Positions 9,256 to 18,030 of a stretch of DNA of 64,000 nucleotides are shown in pieces. The stretch's first letter is position 1. Each line of letters opens with the position of its first letter. The notes beneath the pieces were generated by a model. That model was not told the origin of the DNA and searched no databases. It saw nothing but the letters and a program-made list of their open reading frames with translations. The DNA comes from Pseudomonas sp. HOU2 (lineage in GTDB: Bacteria; Pseudomonadota; Gammaproteobacteria; Pseudomonadales; Pseudomonadaceae): contig NZ_CP160398.1 in NCBI RefSeq assembly GCF_040729435.1, positions 4,879,001 to 4,943,000 on the forward strand. The letters run 5' to 3'. A program made the translations under genes and the position numbers.

Positions 9256-9595
9256 CGGCAGACTCTGGATTGCGGAGGCTGTCGATTAGGCGGCGCGGCG
9301 CGCCTATCGGCAAATCAGATTTCCCGAGCATTATTTAAAAACTAAATATCACTCTCCCCACTGTAGGAGCTGCCGCAGGCTCCGATCTTTTGATCTTGTT
9401 TTTCAAGACCAAGATCAAGATCAAAAGATCGCAGCCTGCGGCAGCTCCTACACGGGACGGATTTATCTTGCCAATCACGCTGTAAGACTATTCTTTCTCT
9501 CTGGCAGGACATTTCGTTACAGCTCTGGCCCAGCGCAGGCGCGTAAAACGCCGGCGGCGATATATACTGCGCGCCATTCTTCAAGGGAGAGCCGT
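9256..9595. other. 340-bp divergent intergenic region
   Basis: Lies between the MFS gene (leftward) and rnd (rightward). It holds one family B repeat (9362-9452) and, 28 bases before rnd, a good -10 hexamer TATACT (9563-9568) inside GATATATACT. No convincing -35 sits 16-18 bases upstream. AAGGGAG at 9583-9589 is the rnd ribosome binding site. No other feature was seen. Confidence 0.6.
9362..9452. repeat. REP-type inverted repeat, family B
   Basis: Arms TGTAGGAGCTGCCGCAGGCT / AGCCTGCGGCAGCTCCTACA, extended inward by GATCTTTTGATCTTG and its complement, so almost the whole 91 bases can form one long hairpin. It lies between divergent promoters, unlike most copies here. Confidence 0.88.
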
Positions 9596-10729
9596 GTGGC
9601 CATCGATATTCACTGGATTCGCGACAACGAAAGCCTCGCGCAGTTTTGCGCCGAGTGGCAGCAACTGCCGTTCGTTGCCCTCGACACCGAATTCATGCGG
9701 GTCGACACCTTCTACCCGATTGCCGGTTTGCTGCAGGTCGGTGACGGCAAACGCGCCTACCTGATCGATCCGCTGACCATCGACGCCTGGCAACCGCTGG
9801 CGGCGTTGCTGGAAAACCCGGCGGTGCTCAAAGTCCTGCATGCCTGCAGCGAAGACCTCGAAGTGTTGCTGCGCCTGACCGGCAGCCTGCCGGCGCCACT
9901 GTTCGACACACAATTGGCAGCGGCCTACCTGAACCTCGGGTTCTCGATGGGCTATTCGCGACTGGTGCAGGAAGTACTCGGTATCGAGCTGCCGAAGGGC
10001 GAAACCCGTTCCGACTGGTTGCAGCGTCCACTTTCCGACACACAAATCAGCTACGCCGCCGAAGACGCGGTGCATCTGGCGGAAGTTTTCGTACAGCTGC
10101 GGCCGAAACTGTCTGACGACAAATTCGCCTGGGTGCTGGAGGACGGCGCCGAACTGGTGGCCAACCTGCGCCGCGAGACCGACCCGTACGAGGTCTATCG
10201 CGAAGCCAAACTGGCGTGGAAACTGTCCCGCGCCCAACTGGCGGTGCTGCGTGAGCTGTGCGCCTGGCGTGAAAAAGAAGCGCGTGCCCGTGATCTGCCG
10301 CGCAACCGCATCGTCCGTGAACACTCGCTGTGGCCGCTGGCCCGCACGCAACCGGACAACCTCGCCGCGCTGGGCAAGATCGAAGACATGCACCCGCGTA
10401 CCGTGCGTCAGGACGGCCAATTTCTGCTTGATCTGATCAAGCGCTCTGGCAGTGTGGGGCCTGATCAATGGCCGCCGGCGGTGCCGGAACCATTGCCGGT
10501 CGAAGCGGCGGCGCTGATCAAGCAACTGCGCGCCCTCGGCCAGGTCGAAGCTGAGCGTTTGGGTATCGCACCGGAACTGATGCTGCGCAAGAAAACCCTC
10601 GAAGCGCTGGTCAAAAGCGGCTTCCCCGAGGGCCCATATCAATTGCCTGAGTCGCTGCGTGGCTGGCGCCGCGAACTCATGGGCCAGAAGCTGCTCGACA
10701 GCCTGGCCACCGCCGGAGAACAGCCTTGA
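9596..10729 (+). CDS. rnd: ribonuclease D
   Basis: A 3'-5' exoribonuclease of the DEDD family that trims tRNA 3' ends. 377 residues, the normal length. Exo motif I is [13 protein letters not shown] (Asp30, Glu32), motif II is [10 protein letters not shown] near residue 83, and motif III is [13 protein letters not shown] near residue 145 with the Tyr and Asp of the DEDDy class. An HRDC domain follows at about 210-290. The start is GTG 9596 with AAGGGAG upstream; an overlapping GTG at 9594 is out of frame. The stop overlaps the TTG start of the YcgL gene. Confidence 0.95.
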   Translation: MAIDIHWIRDNESLAQFCAEWQQLPFVALDTEFMRVDTFYPIAGLLQVGDGKRAYLIDPLTIDAWQPLAALLENPAVLKVLHACSEDLEVLLRLTGSLPAPLFDTQLAAAYLNLGFSMGYSRLVQEVLGIELPKGETRSDWLQRPLSDTQISYAAEDAVHLAEVFVQLRPKLSDDKFAWVLEDGAELVANLRRETDPYEVYREAKLAWKLSRAQLAVLRELCAWREKEARARDLPRNRIVREHSLWPLARTQPDNLAALGKIEDMHPRTVRQDGQFLLDLIKRSGSVGPDQWPPAVPEPLPVEAAALIKQLRALGQVEAERLGIAPELMLRKKTLEALVKSGFPEGPYQLPESLRGWRRELMGQKLLDSLATAGEQP

Positions 10730-11019
10730 AACGTATTTGCTCCATTTACCAAAGCTCCAAGCGAAGCGGAATGTACCTTTATGTGCTCAAGAGCGATGCG
10801 CTTGAGCGCGTACCCGAGGCACTGATGGCTGCTTTCGGCAAGCCGAAACATTCGTTCGATCTGGTGCTGTCGCCTGAGCGCAAGCTGGCCAGCGAGGACA
10901 TCGTCGTGGTCCTGGAAAACCTCGACAAGCAGGGCTACCACCTGCAGATGCCACCGGCCGAGGACGAGTACATCGAACACCTGCCCGAAGAATTGCTGCG
11001 ACGCAACGACCCGGTCTGA
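10726..11019 (+). CDS. ycgL: YcgL family protein
   Basis: A 97-residue protein with the YcgL signature: [13 protein letters not shown] at the start, the GMYLYVLK strand and the [11 protein letters not shown] segment. The function is unknown. The start is a rare TTG at 10726 that shares its last two bases with the rnd stop (TTGA). No later ATG would keep the conserved N terminus, so the TTG is well supported. The overlap implies translational coupling to RNase D. A weak inverted repeat region follows the stop. Confidence 0.9.
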   Translation: MKRICSIYQSSKRSGMYLYVLKSDALERVPEALMAAFGKPKHSFDLVLSPERKLASEDIVVVLENLDKQGYHLQMPPAEDEYIEHLPEELLRRNDPV

Positions 11020-11137
11020 TCTGCGAGGCCCTGTTCTGGGCCTCTTGCCACCCTGGAACTGATTTTACGGCGACGACCGCCACGAAGGAGTACGGCTCTT
11101 TCGGCGGTTGCCTGCACGGTTTGCGAAAGGTTTGAAG

Positions 11138-12070
11138 ATGCGCGTTCTGATTGCTGAACACGACCACGCGGTGTACGCCCGGCTGCTGCGTCAGGCGGCC
11201 CCCGAACTTGAAGTACTGACCAGTGGCGACTCTGCCGAACTGGCCCGTCAGGCGGCCGATTGCCCGGTGTGGCTGGGGCAGCCGGATCTGCTGGCGACCC
11301 TGCTGCGTCAGGGCCATCAACCGCAATGGCTGCAATCGACCTGGGCCGGCATCACGCCGCTGCTCGCCGACGGTCTGCGCCGCGATTACCGTCTGACCCG
11401 CGCGGTGGGGATCTTCGGTCAGGTGATGGCCGAATACGTGCTGACCTACATGCTCGGTCACGAGCGTGAAGTGCTGGCGCGGCTGGTCAGCCAGGTCGAG
11501 CGCAAGTGGGACAACCGCACCGGCCAGAGTCTGGTCGGGCGCAAGGTGCTGATCGTCGGCACCGGCGATATCGGCCAGAGCGTGGCGCAGTTTCTGTTGC
11601 CGTTCGGCGTCGAGTTGTACGGCATCGCCAGCAGCGCGCGCGAGCAGGCGCCGTTCGTCGAAGTCGGCTCGATGGCCGATCTGCCGCGACTGGTGGGGGA
11701 GGTCGATTACGTGGTCAACCTGCTGCCGAATACCGAACACACCCACGACATTTACGACGCGGCGCTGTTCAAGCAATTCAAACCGACCGGTTTGTTCATC
11801 AACGTTGGGCGCGGCGTGGCGGTGGTTGATGCGGATCTGGTCGAAGCCCTGAAGGAAGGGCATCTGGCCGGTGCGGTGATCGACGTCTGCCGTCAGGAGC
11901 CGCTGCCGCAACGCCATCCGTTCTGGACCGCTTGGGGCCTGCTGCTGACCGGGCACAGCTCGGCACCGACGTCGCCGGCGTTAATGGTGCAGTTGTTTGT
12001 CGACAACCTGAAGGCGTATCAGGCGGGAGAGGCGTTGCGCGGGGAAGTGGATTTCAACCGCGGATATTGA
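11138..12070 (+). CDS. D-2-hydroxyacid dehydrogenase, GhrA-like
   Basis: A 310-residue NAD(P)-dependent oxidoreductase that by family reduces glyoxylate, hydroxypyruvate or related 2-oxoacids. ATG 11138 is chosen over the upstream in-frame ATG 11108 because it begins the first Rossmann-like strand (MRVLIAEHD). The dinucleotide motif is VGTGDIGQSVAQF, the catalytic Arg is in NVGRGVAVVD, Glu in CRQEPLPQRHP, and His in LLTGHSSAPT. It is about 120 bases after ycgL and may have its own promoter. The substrate is not determined. Confidence 0.88.
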   Translation: MRVLIAEHDHAVYARLLRQAAPELEVLTSGDSAELARQAADCPVWLGQPDLLATLLRQGHQPQWLQSTWAGITPLLADGLRRDYRLTRAVGIFGQVMAEYVLTYMLGHEREVLARLVSQVERKWDNRTGQSLVGRKVLIVGTGDIGQSVAQFLLPFGVELYGIASSAREQAPFVEVGSMADLPRLVGEVDYVVNLLPNTEHTHDIYDAALFKQFKPTGLFINVGRGVAVVDADLVEALKEGHLAGAVIDVCRQEPLPQRHPFWTAWGLLLTGHSSAPTSPALMVQLFVDNLKAYQAGEALRGEVDFNRGY

Positions 12071-12085
12071 ATCCACCGCGATATC

Positions 12086-12175
12086 TGTAGGAGTGAGCCT
12101 GCTCGCGATGAGGGTGTGTCAGTCGACATTGATGCTGTCTGACACTCCGCCATCGCGAGCAGGCTCACTCCTACA
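12086..12175. repeat. REP-type inverted repeat, family A
   Basis: Arms match the copy at 5152, and the centre also carries the GTGTCAG/CTGACAC pair. It sits between the convergent dehydrogenase and nitroreductase genes and could act as a two-way transcription stop. Confidence 0.85.
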
Positions 12176-12194
12176 GTGGTTTTTGCGTTGTGGC

Positions 12195-12788
12195 TTAAAG
12201 GGTGAAGCTGCCTTCCGCCGCCAGCTCACTCAGCGGACGACGCGGGCTCGGTTCTTCACGGGCCTGCAGGTACTCGGCCAGAGTTGCCTTGTCACCCAGC
12301 TTGCCGATAGCGACCGCCGCATGCAGCGCATAACCTTCTGGAATATTCAGCTCCTTGCGGGTCAGCTCCTGATCGAAACCGGCCATGCCGTGGGTGTGCC
12401 AGCCGCTGATGCTCGCTTGCAGCGCCAGGTGGCCCCAGGCCGAACCGGTGTCGAAGGTGTGCCACAACGCCGGGGACTCTTCACTGGCACCGGGTGCGGT
12501 GAACGTGGTTTTCGACATCACGATCACCAGCGCCGACGCGTGTTGCGCCCAGCTGCGGTTGAACTCGTTCAGTAGACCCAGGAAGCGCTGCCAGTTCGGC
12601 GTATCGCGACGCGCATACAGAAAACGCCACGGCTGCGAGTTGTACGCCGACGGCGCCCAGCGTGCGGCTTCGAAAAAGCTCAGCAGGGTTTCTTCCGGGA
12701 TCGCTTCGCCAGTGAAGGCGCGGGGCGACCAGCGGTCGGTGAACTGCGGGTGAATGGCGTAATCGGCAACGCGAGGGTTGGCACTCAT
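12195..12788 (-). CDS. nitroreductase family oxidoreductase
   Basis: A 197-residue FMN-dependent nitroreductase-fold protein. The FMN-binding opening is RWSPRAFTGEAIP (residues 19-31), followed by EAARWAPSAYNSQPWRFLYA, the classic family stretch, and the GWHTHGMAGFD segment of the second FMN contact region. It probably reduces quinones or nitro compounds with NAD(P)H in the cytoplasm. It stands alone, convergent with the dehydrogenase and divergent from ycgN. Confidence 0.88.
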   Translation of the reverse strand: MSANPRVADYAIHPQFTDRWSPRAFTGEAIPEETLLSFFEAARWAPSAYNSQPWRFLYARRDTPNWQRFLGLLNEFNRSWAQHASALVIVMSKTTFTAPGASEESPALWHTFDTGSAWGHLALQASISGWHTHGMAGFDQELTRKELNIPEGYALHAAVAIGKLGDKATLAEYLQAREEPSPRRPLSELAAEGSFTL

Positions 12789-12952
12789 CGAAGATTCCTT
12801 GCTGTGTTTGCGTCATGAATTCGTGGCAAAACCCTACTGGGCGGCGATTCTGCTGACAAGCGCGATTTACCGACAGTCGCCAGCGCTTGGCCCGCAGGGC
12901 CTTGGGCACTAGACTGGCGGCCTTTTCACCACCTGATGTTGATGCTTGAGCC

Positions 12953-13402
12953 ATGGCCGCCAAAGTCGAACCGTTCTGGAAACGCAAAACCCTCGAGCAA
13001 CTGGATCACGAGGAATGGGAATCGCTGTGCGACGGCTGCGGTTTGTGCTGCCTGCAGAAACTCGAAGATGAAGAAGACAACAGCGTCTATTACACGCGCA
13101 TCGCCTGCAAACTGCTGGACCTGAAGACCTGCCAGTGCAGCGACTACCCGAATCGCATCAAGTTTGTCCCGGACTGTATCCAGCTCACTCCGGGCCAGGC
13201 CGAAGAATTCAAATGGCTGCCGCCGACCTGCGGTTATCGGCTGGTCAGCGAGGGCAAGGATCTGCCGTTGTGGCACCACCTGGTGTGTGGCGACCGTGAC
13301 GCCGTGCATCACGAACGGATTTCCCAGTCCGGGCGCATGCTCGCCGAAGGCAGCGTGCCGGAGGATGACTGGGAAGATCACCTGATTTTTCGCGCCGGTT
13401 AA
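12953..13402 (+). CDS. ycgN: YcgN family cysteine cluster protein (UPF0260)
   Basis: A 149-residue protein with the YcgN/CxxCxxCC arrangement: [12 protein letters not shown] at about residues 24-35, further conserved Cys in [18 protein letters not shown], and a C-terminal [17 protein letters not shown]. The cysteines probably bind a metal or Fe-S centre. The function is unknown. A 36-base gap precedes the next gene on the same strand, so the two may be co-transcribed. Confidence 0.92.
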   Translation: MAAKVEPFWKRKTLEQLDHEEWESLCDGCGLCCLQKLEDEEDNSVYYTRIACKLLDLKTCQCSDYPNRIKFVPDCIQLTPGQAEEFKWLPPTCGYRLVSEGKDLPLWHHLVCGDRDAVHHERISQSGRMLAEGSVPEDDWEDHLIFRAG

Positions 13403-13438
13403 ACACCGAGGGTTTCCAGGATTCAACAAGGAGTGTGT

Positions 13439-14668
13439 ATGGCTGGGGGATTGCTGCGGGCATCGCTGATCGGCCTGCTGGCGCTAAGCGCACCGGTGTG
13501 GGCGGCGAAGAAAGTCGATCTGGATTACCACGTGCGCCTGTTGCCGCAAAGTGATCAGGCCGAAGTGCGCCTGACCCTGGCCAAAGGCGAGGCGGTGCGA
13601 AGTCTCGATTTCGACCTCGGCGACGGCAGCCACTACAGCGACTTCAAGGCCGACGGCCAATGGCTGCTGACCCCGGGCAAGTTGGCCCGTGGCGTGTGGC
13701 GGCCCGCGAGCGAAAAGGCCAGCCTGACCTACCGCGTACGCATCAGCCACGGCCGCAAGAACGGCACGTTCGACACGCGCATGACGCCGAGTTGGGCGTT
13801 GATGCGTGGCGACGAATTGGTGCCCCCTGCAAAACTCGATCAACAGGATGGCACTGAACTGGTCGCGCGCCTGCAATTCGAATTGCCTGAAGGCTGGAAC
13901 AGCGTCGAAACCGCCTGGCCGCGCATCGGCAAGAACAAATTCCGCATCGACAACCCGTCCCGCCTGTTCGATCGCCCGACCGGCTGGATGCTCGCCGGTC
14001 ATCTCGGCAGCCGCCGCACGCGTCTGGGCGAAACCGAAGTCACCGTGGCTTCGCCGCAAGGGCAGGGCATGCGGCGCATGGATGTGCTGACGCTGCTGAC
14101 GTTCGTCTGGCCGCAGGTGCAAGCGGTCTATCCCCGGCATCCGAAAAAACTGCTGATCGTCGGCGCCAACGACCCGATGTGGCGCGGCAGCCTCGGTGCG
14201 CATGAGTCCATTTACCTGAACACGCGGTTGCCGCTGGTCAGCGAGAGCGGCAGCAGTGCGCTGGTGCGTGAGCTGGCGCAGGTGTTCGGGCGGATCAATG
14301 ACGAACAGCGCAGCGACTGGATCAGCGAAGGTCTTGCCGAGTATTACGCGATCGAACTGCTGCGGCGTGCCGGGGGCATGAGCGATGAACGCTATCAGGC
14401 GTTGCAGGTGAAATTGACCCGGGACAGTCAGAAAGTCACGACCCTGCGCGGCGAGCAGATCAGCGCGGCGCAGCTTGCAAAAGCGGTAATTATCTTGCAG
14501 GAACTGGATCGCGAGATTCGTCTGAAGACGCGGAACAAACGTTCGCTGGATGATGTGTTGCGCGGGGCGATGCATCTGGGGACGGTGAGTACCAAGGAAT
14601 TTGTGCAACTGGCCGAGAGTGTTCTGGGCGAGTCTTCCAAAGTCCTCGATACCGCGTTGTTGCAGTAA
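13439..14668 (+). CDS. exported M1/M61-like gluzincin protein lacking zinc ligands
   Basis: A 409-residue protein with an N-terminal signal sequence (GLLRASLIGLLALSAPVWA, cleavage near residue 22) and a beta-rich first half like the N domain of M1/M61 peptidases. The C half has VRELAQVF (Arg277-Glu278...Gln281) where HExxH is expected, and WISEGLAEYY (Glu297) where the third zinc ligand region of M1 enzymes (WLNEGFAEY) lies. Both histidines are replaced, so it is probably a pseudopeptidase in the periplasm. ATG 13439 with AAGGAG 5-6 bases upstream is preferred to GTG 13433. The role is unknown; binding of peptide or peptidoglycan is a guess. Confidence 0.65.
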   Translation: MAGGLLRASLIGLLALSAPVWAAKKVDLDYHVRLLPQSDQAEVRLTLAKGEAVRSLDFDLGDGSHYSDFKADGQWLLTPGKLARGVWRPASEKASLTYRVRISHGRKNGTFDTRMTPSWALMRGDELVPPAKLDQQDGTELVARLQFELPEGWNSVETAWPRIGKNKFRIDNPSRLFDRPTGWMLAGHLGSRRTRLGETEVTVASPQGQGMRRMDVLTLLTFVWPQVQAVYPRHPKKLLIVGANDPMWRGSLGAHESIYLNTRLPLVSESGSSALVRELAQVFGRINDEQRSDWISEGLAEYYAIELLRRAGGMSDERYQALQVKLTRDSQKVTTLRGEQISAAQLAKAVIILQELDREIRLKTRNKRSLDDVLRGAMHLGTVSTKEFVQLAESVLGESSKVLDTALLQ

Positions 14669-14743
14669 AGATCAAAAGATCGCAGCCTGCGGCAGCTCCT
14701 GCACCAATCTCTGCAGGAGCTGCCGCAGGCTGCGATCTTTTGC
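14669..14743. repeat. REP-type inverted repeat, family B, outward arrangement
   Basis: Here the GATC-rich ends are outside and the GCAGCTCCTGCA tips are inside, the reverse of the copy at 9362. It starts directly after the stop of the protease-like gene and ends three bases before the stop of the convergent gene, filling the whole gap. Confidence 0.85.
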
Positions 14744-14745
14744 TT

Positions 14746-15123
14746 TTAAACCCCGGCTTTCGGCGATTTCACCGAATCGTTGCCGGTCACCGTCGCGGTG
14801 CTGGTCGCCGCCTCGGCATTGGCCTTGAGCTGGCTCAGTTCTTCCCCCGCACGCTCGATCTTCGCCCGCACGTTGTTCATGTCCTGACGGCTTTTCTCCA
14901 GCAGGCTTTTCACTGAGCTGTGCCCGGTGATGCCACGGGCCATCGCCACGCCGCCAATCGCCACCTGAATCAGACCGAACACGCCGCCACGGCGCAGGCC
15001 CTTGCCGACCATGATCACGCCACCGGCCAGCGAGCCGATGCGCTCCCAGCCCTGGACGTTCTGCTCGGTCGGGCTCTGGAACGGGGTGGAATCGATACGT
15101 TGGACGCGTTTGAGTTCGGTCAT
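14746..15123 (-). CDS. DUF2892-like small membrane protein
   Basis: A 125-residue protein. The middle carries ERIGSLAGGVIMVGKGLRRGG and GLIQVAIGGVAMARGITGH, two hydrophobic helices of the YgaP/DUF2892 type. The C-terminal 45 residues are charged and probably coiled coil (SRQDMNNVRAKIERAGEELSQL). ATG 15123 is preferred because it begins the conserved MTELKRVQRI; the upstream in-frame ATG adds only six residues. The function is unknown. It is 82 bases downstream of the methyltransferase gene on the same strand. Confidence 0.75.
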   Translation of the reverse strand: MTELKRVQRIDSTPFQSPTEQNVQGWERIGSLAGGVIMVGKGLRRGGVFGLIQVAIGGVAMARGITGHSSVKSLLEKSRQDMNNVRAKIERAGEELSQLKANAEAATSTATVTGNDSVKSPKAGV

Positions 15124-15205
15124 GATCTGTCTCCCAGGCAATGTGCAATAGATAGATAAGCTGACTGCCGCAGCGGCCGGCTCGTTCCATCGGATGTGCG
15201 ACGTT

Positions 15206-15676
15206 TCAGCGGAATTTCGGCCCGGAGCGGGTATTCAGGCCCTTGGCCATGCGGTCGTAGAGCACGACGTTGACCGTGGCGGCGAGGTTCATGCAGCCAG
15301 TGGTCGGGATGTACACCACGTCTTCGCACCAGTCGCGGATCTCTTTGTCCAGCGAGCCGTCTTCCGGGCCGAAGATGTATAGCGCACGGTCCGGGTGGGT
15401 GTATTCCGGCAGCGGGCGGGCGCCCTCGACCAGTTCCACGGCGACCGGGACGCAGTTGAGCGGGAGGATCTTTTTCAGGTCGTCGATGCCGATCAGCGGA
15501 ATATCGTAGTGCACGCGTTTGGTGTCGGTGACGAAATCGGCGGCGCGTTCATAGCGCTTGCCGGTGTAGAACACCGACGCCACGCCGTAACAGCCTGCGG
15601 CGCGCATCACCGAACCGACGTTCTCCGGTGATTTGGGGTTGTACAAACCAATGCAGCTGTAACGTTTGTCTGCCAC
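15206..15676 (-). CDS. TrmH/SpoU family RNA 2'-O-methyltransferase
   Basis: A 156-residue knotted (SPOUT) methyltransferase. Motif 1 is SPENVGSVMRAA (N and R of the catalytic site), motif 2 is YIFGPEDGSL and motif 3 is MNLAATVNVVLYD; the last two form the SAM-binding knot. The start is GTG 15676, giving MADKRYSCIGLYNPK; a longer frame reaches into the neighbouring repeat and is not credible. The target RNA is unknown. It resembles the short TrmL-like class, though TrmL normally ends differently. Confidence 0.88.
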   Translation of the reverse strand: MADKRYSCIGLYNPKSPENVGSVMRAAGCYGVASVFYTGKRYERAADFVTDTKRVHYDIPLIGIDDLKKILPLNCVPVAVELVEGARPLPEYTHPDRALYIFGPEDGSLDKEIRDWCEDVVYIPTTGCMNLAATVNVVLYDRMAKGLNTRSGPKFR

Positions 15677-15766
15677 GAGCGGGGTGCCTTCGGGAAAAAG
15701 AGGGCGATTATACGGGGATTGGGGGAGGGCGGGCAGATTCGAGATCTGTGGTGTCTGGTCTGGCCT

Positions 15767-15859
15767 CATCGCTGGCAAGCCAGCTCCCACAGGTATCTCG
15801 GGTGTTCACAAAATTTGTGAGCGACCAAAATCATTGTGGGAGCTGGCTTGCCAGCGATG
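15767..15859. repeat. REP-type inverted repeat, family D
   Basis: Arms ATCGCTGGCAAGCCAGCTCC and GGAGCTGGCTTGCCAGCGAT, with CACAGG/TGTGGG tips on the inside. It is the only copy of this family in the window. It lies between the HNH gene stop and the methyltransferase start. Confidence 0.85.
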
Positions 15860-15884
15860 AAGCCAGTTCAGGCGCTGAAGATCT

Positions 15885-16256
15885 TCAGTCTTCTTTTTTC
15901 ATCAACCCGGCGAGGGCGGCAAACGGGTTGTGCGTGGCCTTGGCGATTTTCGGCGTGCTCAGCGAGCCGTCGCCGAAGTATTGCTGGTCGGTGTAGCGCG
16001 AGTGTTCGTTGTCGTGGCAGTACAGGCACAACAGCTCCCAGTTCGAGCCGTCCTGTGGGTTGTTGTCGTGGTTGTGATCGCGGTGGTGCACGGTCAGTTC
16101 GCTCAGGCGCTTGCCGGAAAACTCACGGGCGCAGCGGCCACACACGTGCGGGTACATTTTCAGGGCCTTGTCGCGGTAGCCCATTTCCTTGTCGCGCTGG
16201 TTGTCGGCAAGGATGCGATCGAGCTTCGACGTGTTGGTCGGGGTGGACGAACTCAT
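15885..16256 (-). CDS. YajD family HNH nuclease
   Basis: A 123-residue protein with a zinc HNH motif: CGRCAREF, then ELTVHHRDHNHDNNPQDG, then ELLCLYCHDNEH. The two CxxC pairs hold a structural zinc, and the HH and N residues form the catalytic beta-beta-alpha-metal site. Family members in many proteobacteria lie outside any mobile element, as here, and their role is unknown. It is 51 bases after the spermidine-synthase-like gene on the same strand. Confidence 0.9.
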   Translation of the reverse strand: MSSSTPTNTSKLDRILADNQRDKEMGYRDKALKMYPHVCGRCAREFSGKRLSELTVHHRDHNHDNNPQDGSNWELLCLYCHDNEHSRYTDQQYFGDGSLSTPKIAKATHNPFAALAGLMKKED

Positions 16257-16306
16257 GGGTTCACCTTTGTAAAAAAGACTGATGACGGTTATGTGCAGAG
16301 TTTAGC

Positions 16307-16993
16307 TCAGCCCTTGAGCTTCTCGGCAATCCAGATCGTGTGGCGGGTGCCCTTGTTGCCGTGGGCGAAGACCTGGACTTCTTCGGCCTTGAAACCGGCC
16401 TTCTTCAATTTGTCGGAAAACTGCCGGTCGGCGCTGGCCGACCATACCGCCAGCACGCCCTTGGGTCGCAGGGCCTTGGCGCAGGCGTTGAGGCCAGCGG
16501 CGGAGTACAGCCAGCTGTTGGCCTTCTGGGTCAGGCCTTCGGGGCCGTTGTCGACGTCGAGCATGATCGCGTCGAAGCCGTTCGGCTCGCTTTGCAGCAC
16601 CTTGGCCACGTCGTCCTGACGGATCACCGTGCGCGGATCGAGCAGCGGTCGCCCGGACTTTTCACCGAGCGGCCCACGGTTCCACTCGACCACGCCGGGC
16701 ACCAGTTCGGCGACCACCACTTCGGCGCTCTTGCCCAGGTGCTTGAGCGCCGAGGCGAGGGTAAAGCCCATGCCCAGACCGCCGATCAATACTCGCGAAT
16801 TCGGCCTGCCGGCGACCTTGCGGCAGGGAATCTCGGCCAGCGCATCTTCGGAACCGTGCATGCGCGTGTTCATCAATTGCCCGCCGTCGCCGCCCTGGAT
16901 CTTGATGACGAAATCCTCGCCATACTCGAACAGGCACAGGGCGCCGCCGTTGTCAGGGATCGGCGTGGTGTCGAGCAGAACGAAACGTTTCAT
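16307..16993 (-). CDS. spermidine synthase-like methyltransferase-fold protein
   Basis: A 228-residue Rossmann-fold protein of the spermidine synthase superfamily. The nucleotide motif VLIGGLGMGFTLASALKHLG and the acidic turn VVAELVPGVVEWNRG match SpeE-like proteins, and DAIMLDVDNGPEGL holds the D-x-D region. It lacks the N-terminal beta domain of true spermidine synthases, so the polyamine role is doubtful. ATG 16993 starts the conserved MKRFVLLDTT; an upstream ATG at 17047 is not needed. It is divergent from a small proline-rich gene. Confidence 0.78.
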   Translation of the reverse strand: MKRFVLLDTTPIPDNGGALCLFEYGEDFVIKIQGGDGGQLMNTRMHGSEDALAEIPCRKVAGRPNSRVLIGGLGMGFTLASALKHLGKSAEVVVAELVPGVVEWNRGPLGEKSGRPLLDPRTVIRQDDVAKVLQSEPNGFDAIMLDVDNGPEGLTQKANSWLYSAAGLNACAKALRPKGVLAVWSASADRQFSDKLKKAGFKAEEVQVFAHGNKGTRHTIWIAEKLKG

Positions 16994-17073
16994 GGAAATC
17001 TCTACAAGGGGGAAGGCAAGCAGGCCCGTTGGGAGTAGCCTGAGCACAGACTAAAGGCCAAACGGAGCCCTTG

Positions 17074-17358
17074 ATGAAGCGCACCATTCTAACGGTCATT
17101 GCCCTGGCCGCGCTCTCGATTACTGCAGTGCAGGCGCAGCAGACCATTCCGGTCAGCCCGACGCCGCAACCCGGCTCGCCGGGAACCGCCACGCCGACGC
17201 CGTATCCGCAAATCACTCCGATCAGCGCACCGAAGGCCGGTGCCGGCAGTGGCAGCCCACCGCTGGTGCCGATCGAAATGCCCAGCCCGCCGAGCAAGGA
17301 TCAACCAGTGCCGGGCATCGAGCCGAGCGGCAGCAAGGCCAAATCCCCCGGCGGTTAA
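17074..17358 (+). CDS. small exported proline-rich protein
   Basis: A 94-residue protein with a signal peptide (KRTILTVIALAALSITAVQAQ, cleavage near residue 21) and a Pro, Ser, Gly and Thr-rich remainder without cysteine. It is likely periplasmic and unstructured. The start is ATG 17074 after a TTG at 17071; CGGAG lies 7-8 bases upstream. No family was recognised. Its TAA overlaps the TAA of the convergent cNMP-binding gene by three bases, so neither has space for a terminator. Confidence 0.7.
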   Translation: MKRTILTVIALAALSITAVQAQQTIPVSPTPQPGSPGTATPTPYPQITPISAPKAGAGSGSPPLVPIEMPSPPSKDQPVPGIEPSGSKAKSPGG

Positions 17359-17828
17359 ACCTGTTGCGCCGCCAGTTGGCCGTCGGCCATGCGCAGGCGT
17401 TTGGAAAGGGACACGGCGAGGGCACGGATGATCTTCGCGGCGATCTTCGGCGCGTCGTTGAGCATTTTTTCCAGCGAGTCCTTGCCCAGGTTCAGCAGTT
17501 GGCAGTTGCTCGCCGCGATACAGGTGGCCGAACGGCGTTCGCCGTCGAGCACGGCCATTTCGCCGAACGCCCGCCCGCTGCGCAGGGTGGCCATGGTGAT
17601 GACCTGACCGTCGGGGCCAGTTTTTTGCACCGCGACCTGGCCGGTGTGGAGGATGCACATGAAACTGCCGGCATCACCCTCACGGAAAATCGCCTCGCCC
17701 TCAGCCACGGTGCTGATGCTGAAGTAGCCCGAGGCCGCGGCAAAGTCCGCCAGTTGCAATTGATCGAACAGGCCACAGTCCATCAGCCAGTCGCGAATTT
17801 CGTTGTTCAGCAGGGTGGGTTCTGACAT
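17355..17828 (-). CDS. cyclic nucleotide-binding domain protein without output domain
   Basis: A 157-residue protein made almost only of a cNMP-binding beta-roll: FREGDAGSFMCILHTGQVAV, then the phosphate-binding cassette RAFGEMAVLDGERRSATC (about residues 91-108), then helix B/C (KIAAKIIRALAVSLSKRLR). The Gly-Glu and Arg of the cassette are present, so it may bind cAMP or cGMP. There is no DNA-binding helix-turn-helix or enzyme domain. It may regulate a partner by binding, or be a phosphodiesterase- or kinase-associated sensor. ATG 17828 excludes a repeat-derived N-terminal extension. Confidence 0.85.
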   Translation of the reverse strand: MSEPTLLNNEIRDWLMDCGLFDQLQLADFAAASGYFSISTVAEGEAIFREGDAGSFMCILHTGQVAVQKTGPDGQVITMATLRSGRAFGEMAVLDGERRSATCIAASNCQLLNLGKDSLEKMLNDAPKIAAKIIRALAVSLSKRLRMADGQLAAQQV

Positions 17829-17879
17829 GTCATTGCGGTCTTTATTGTTTTCACTGATTCCAGGCTTACACCGTCCCAC

Positions 17880-17967
17880 TGTAGGAGCTGCCGCAGGCTG
17901 CGATCTTTTGATCTTTGATTTTTTGAAAGACAAGATCAAAAGATCGCAGCCTTCGGCAGCTCCTACA
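17880..17967. repeat. REP-type inverted repeat, family B
   Basis: Arms as at 9362, with one arm changed to CAGCCTTCGGCAGCTCCTAC. It lies between oligopeptidase B and the cNMP gene, both leftward, so here it is upstream of a gene. Confidence 0.88.
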
Positions 17968-18030
17968 GGGATCTGTGGTGTATCGGCCTCTTGGGTCTGG
18001 AGTTAAGACCCAAGTGACCGACGGAGTTCC

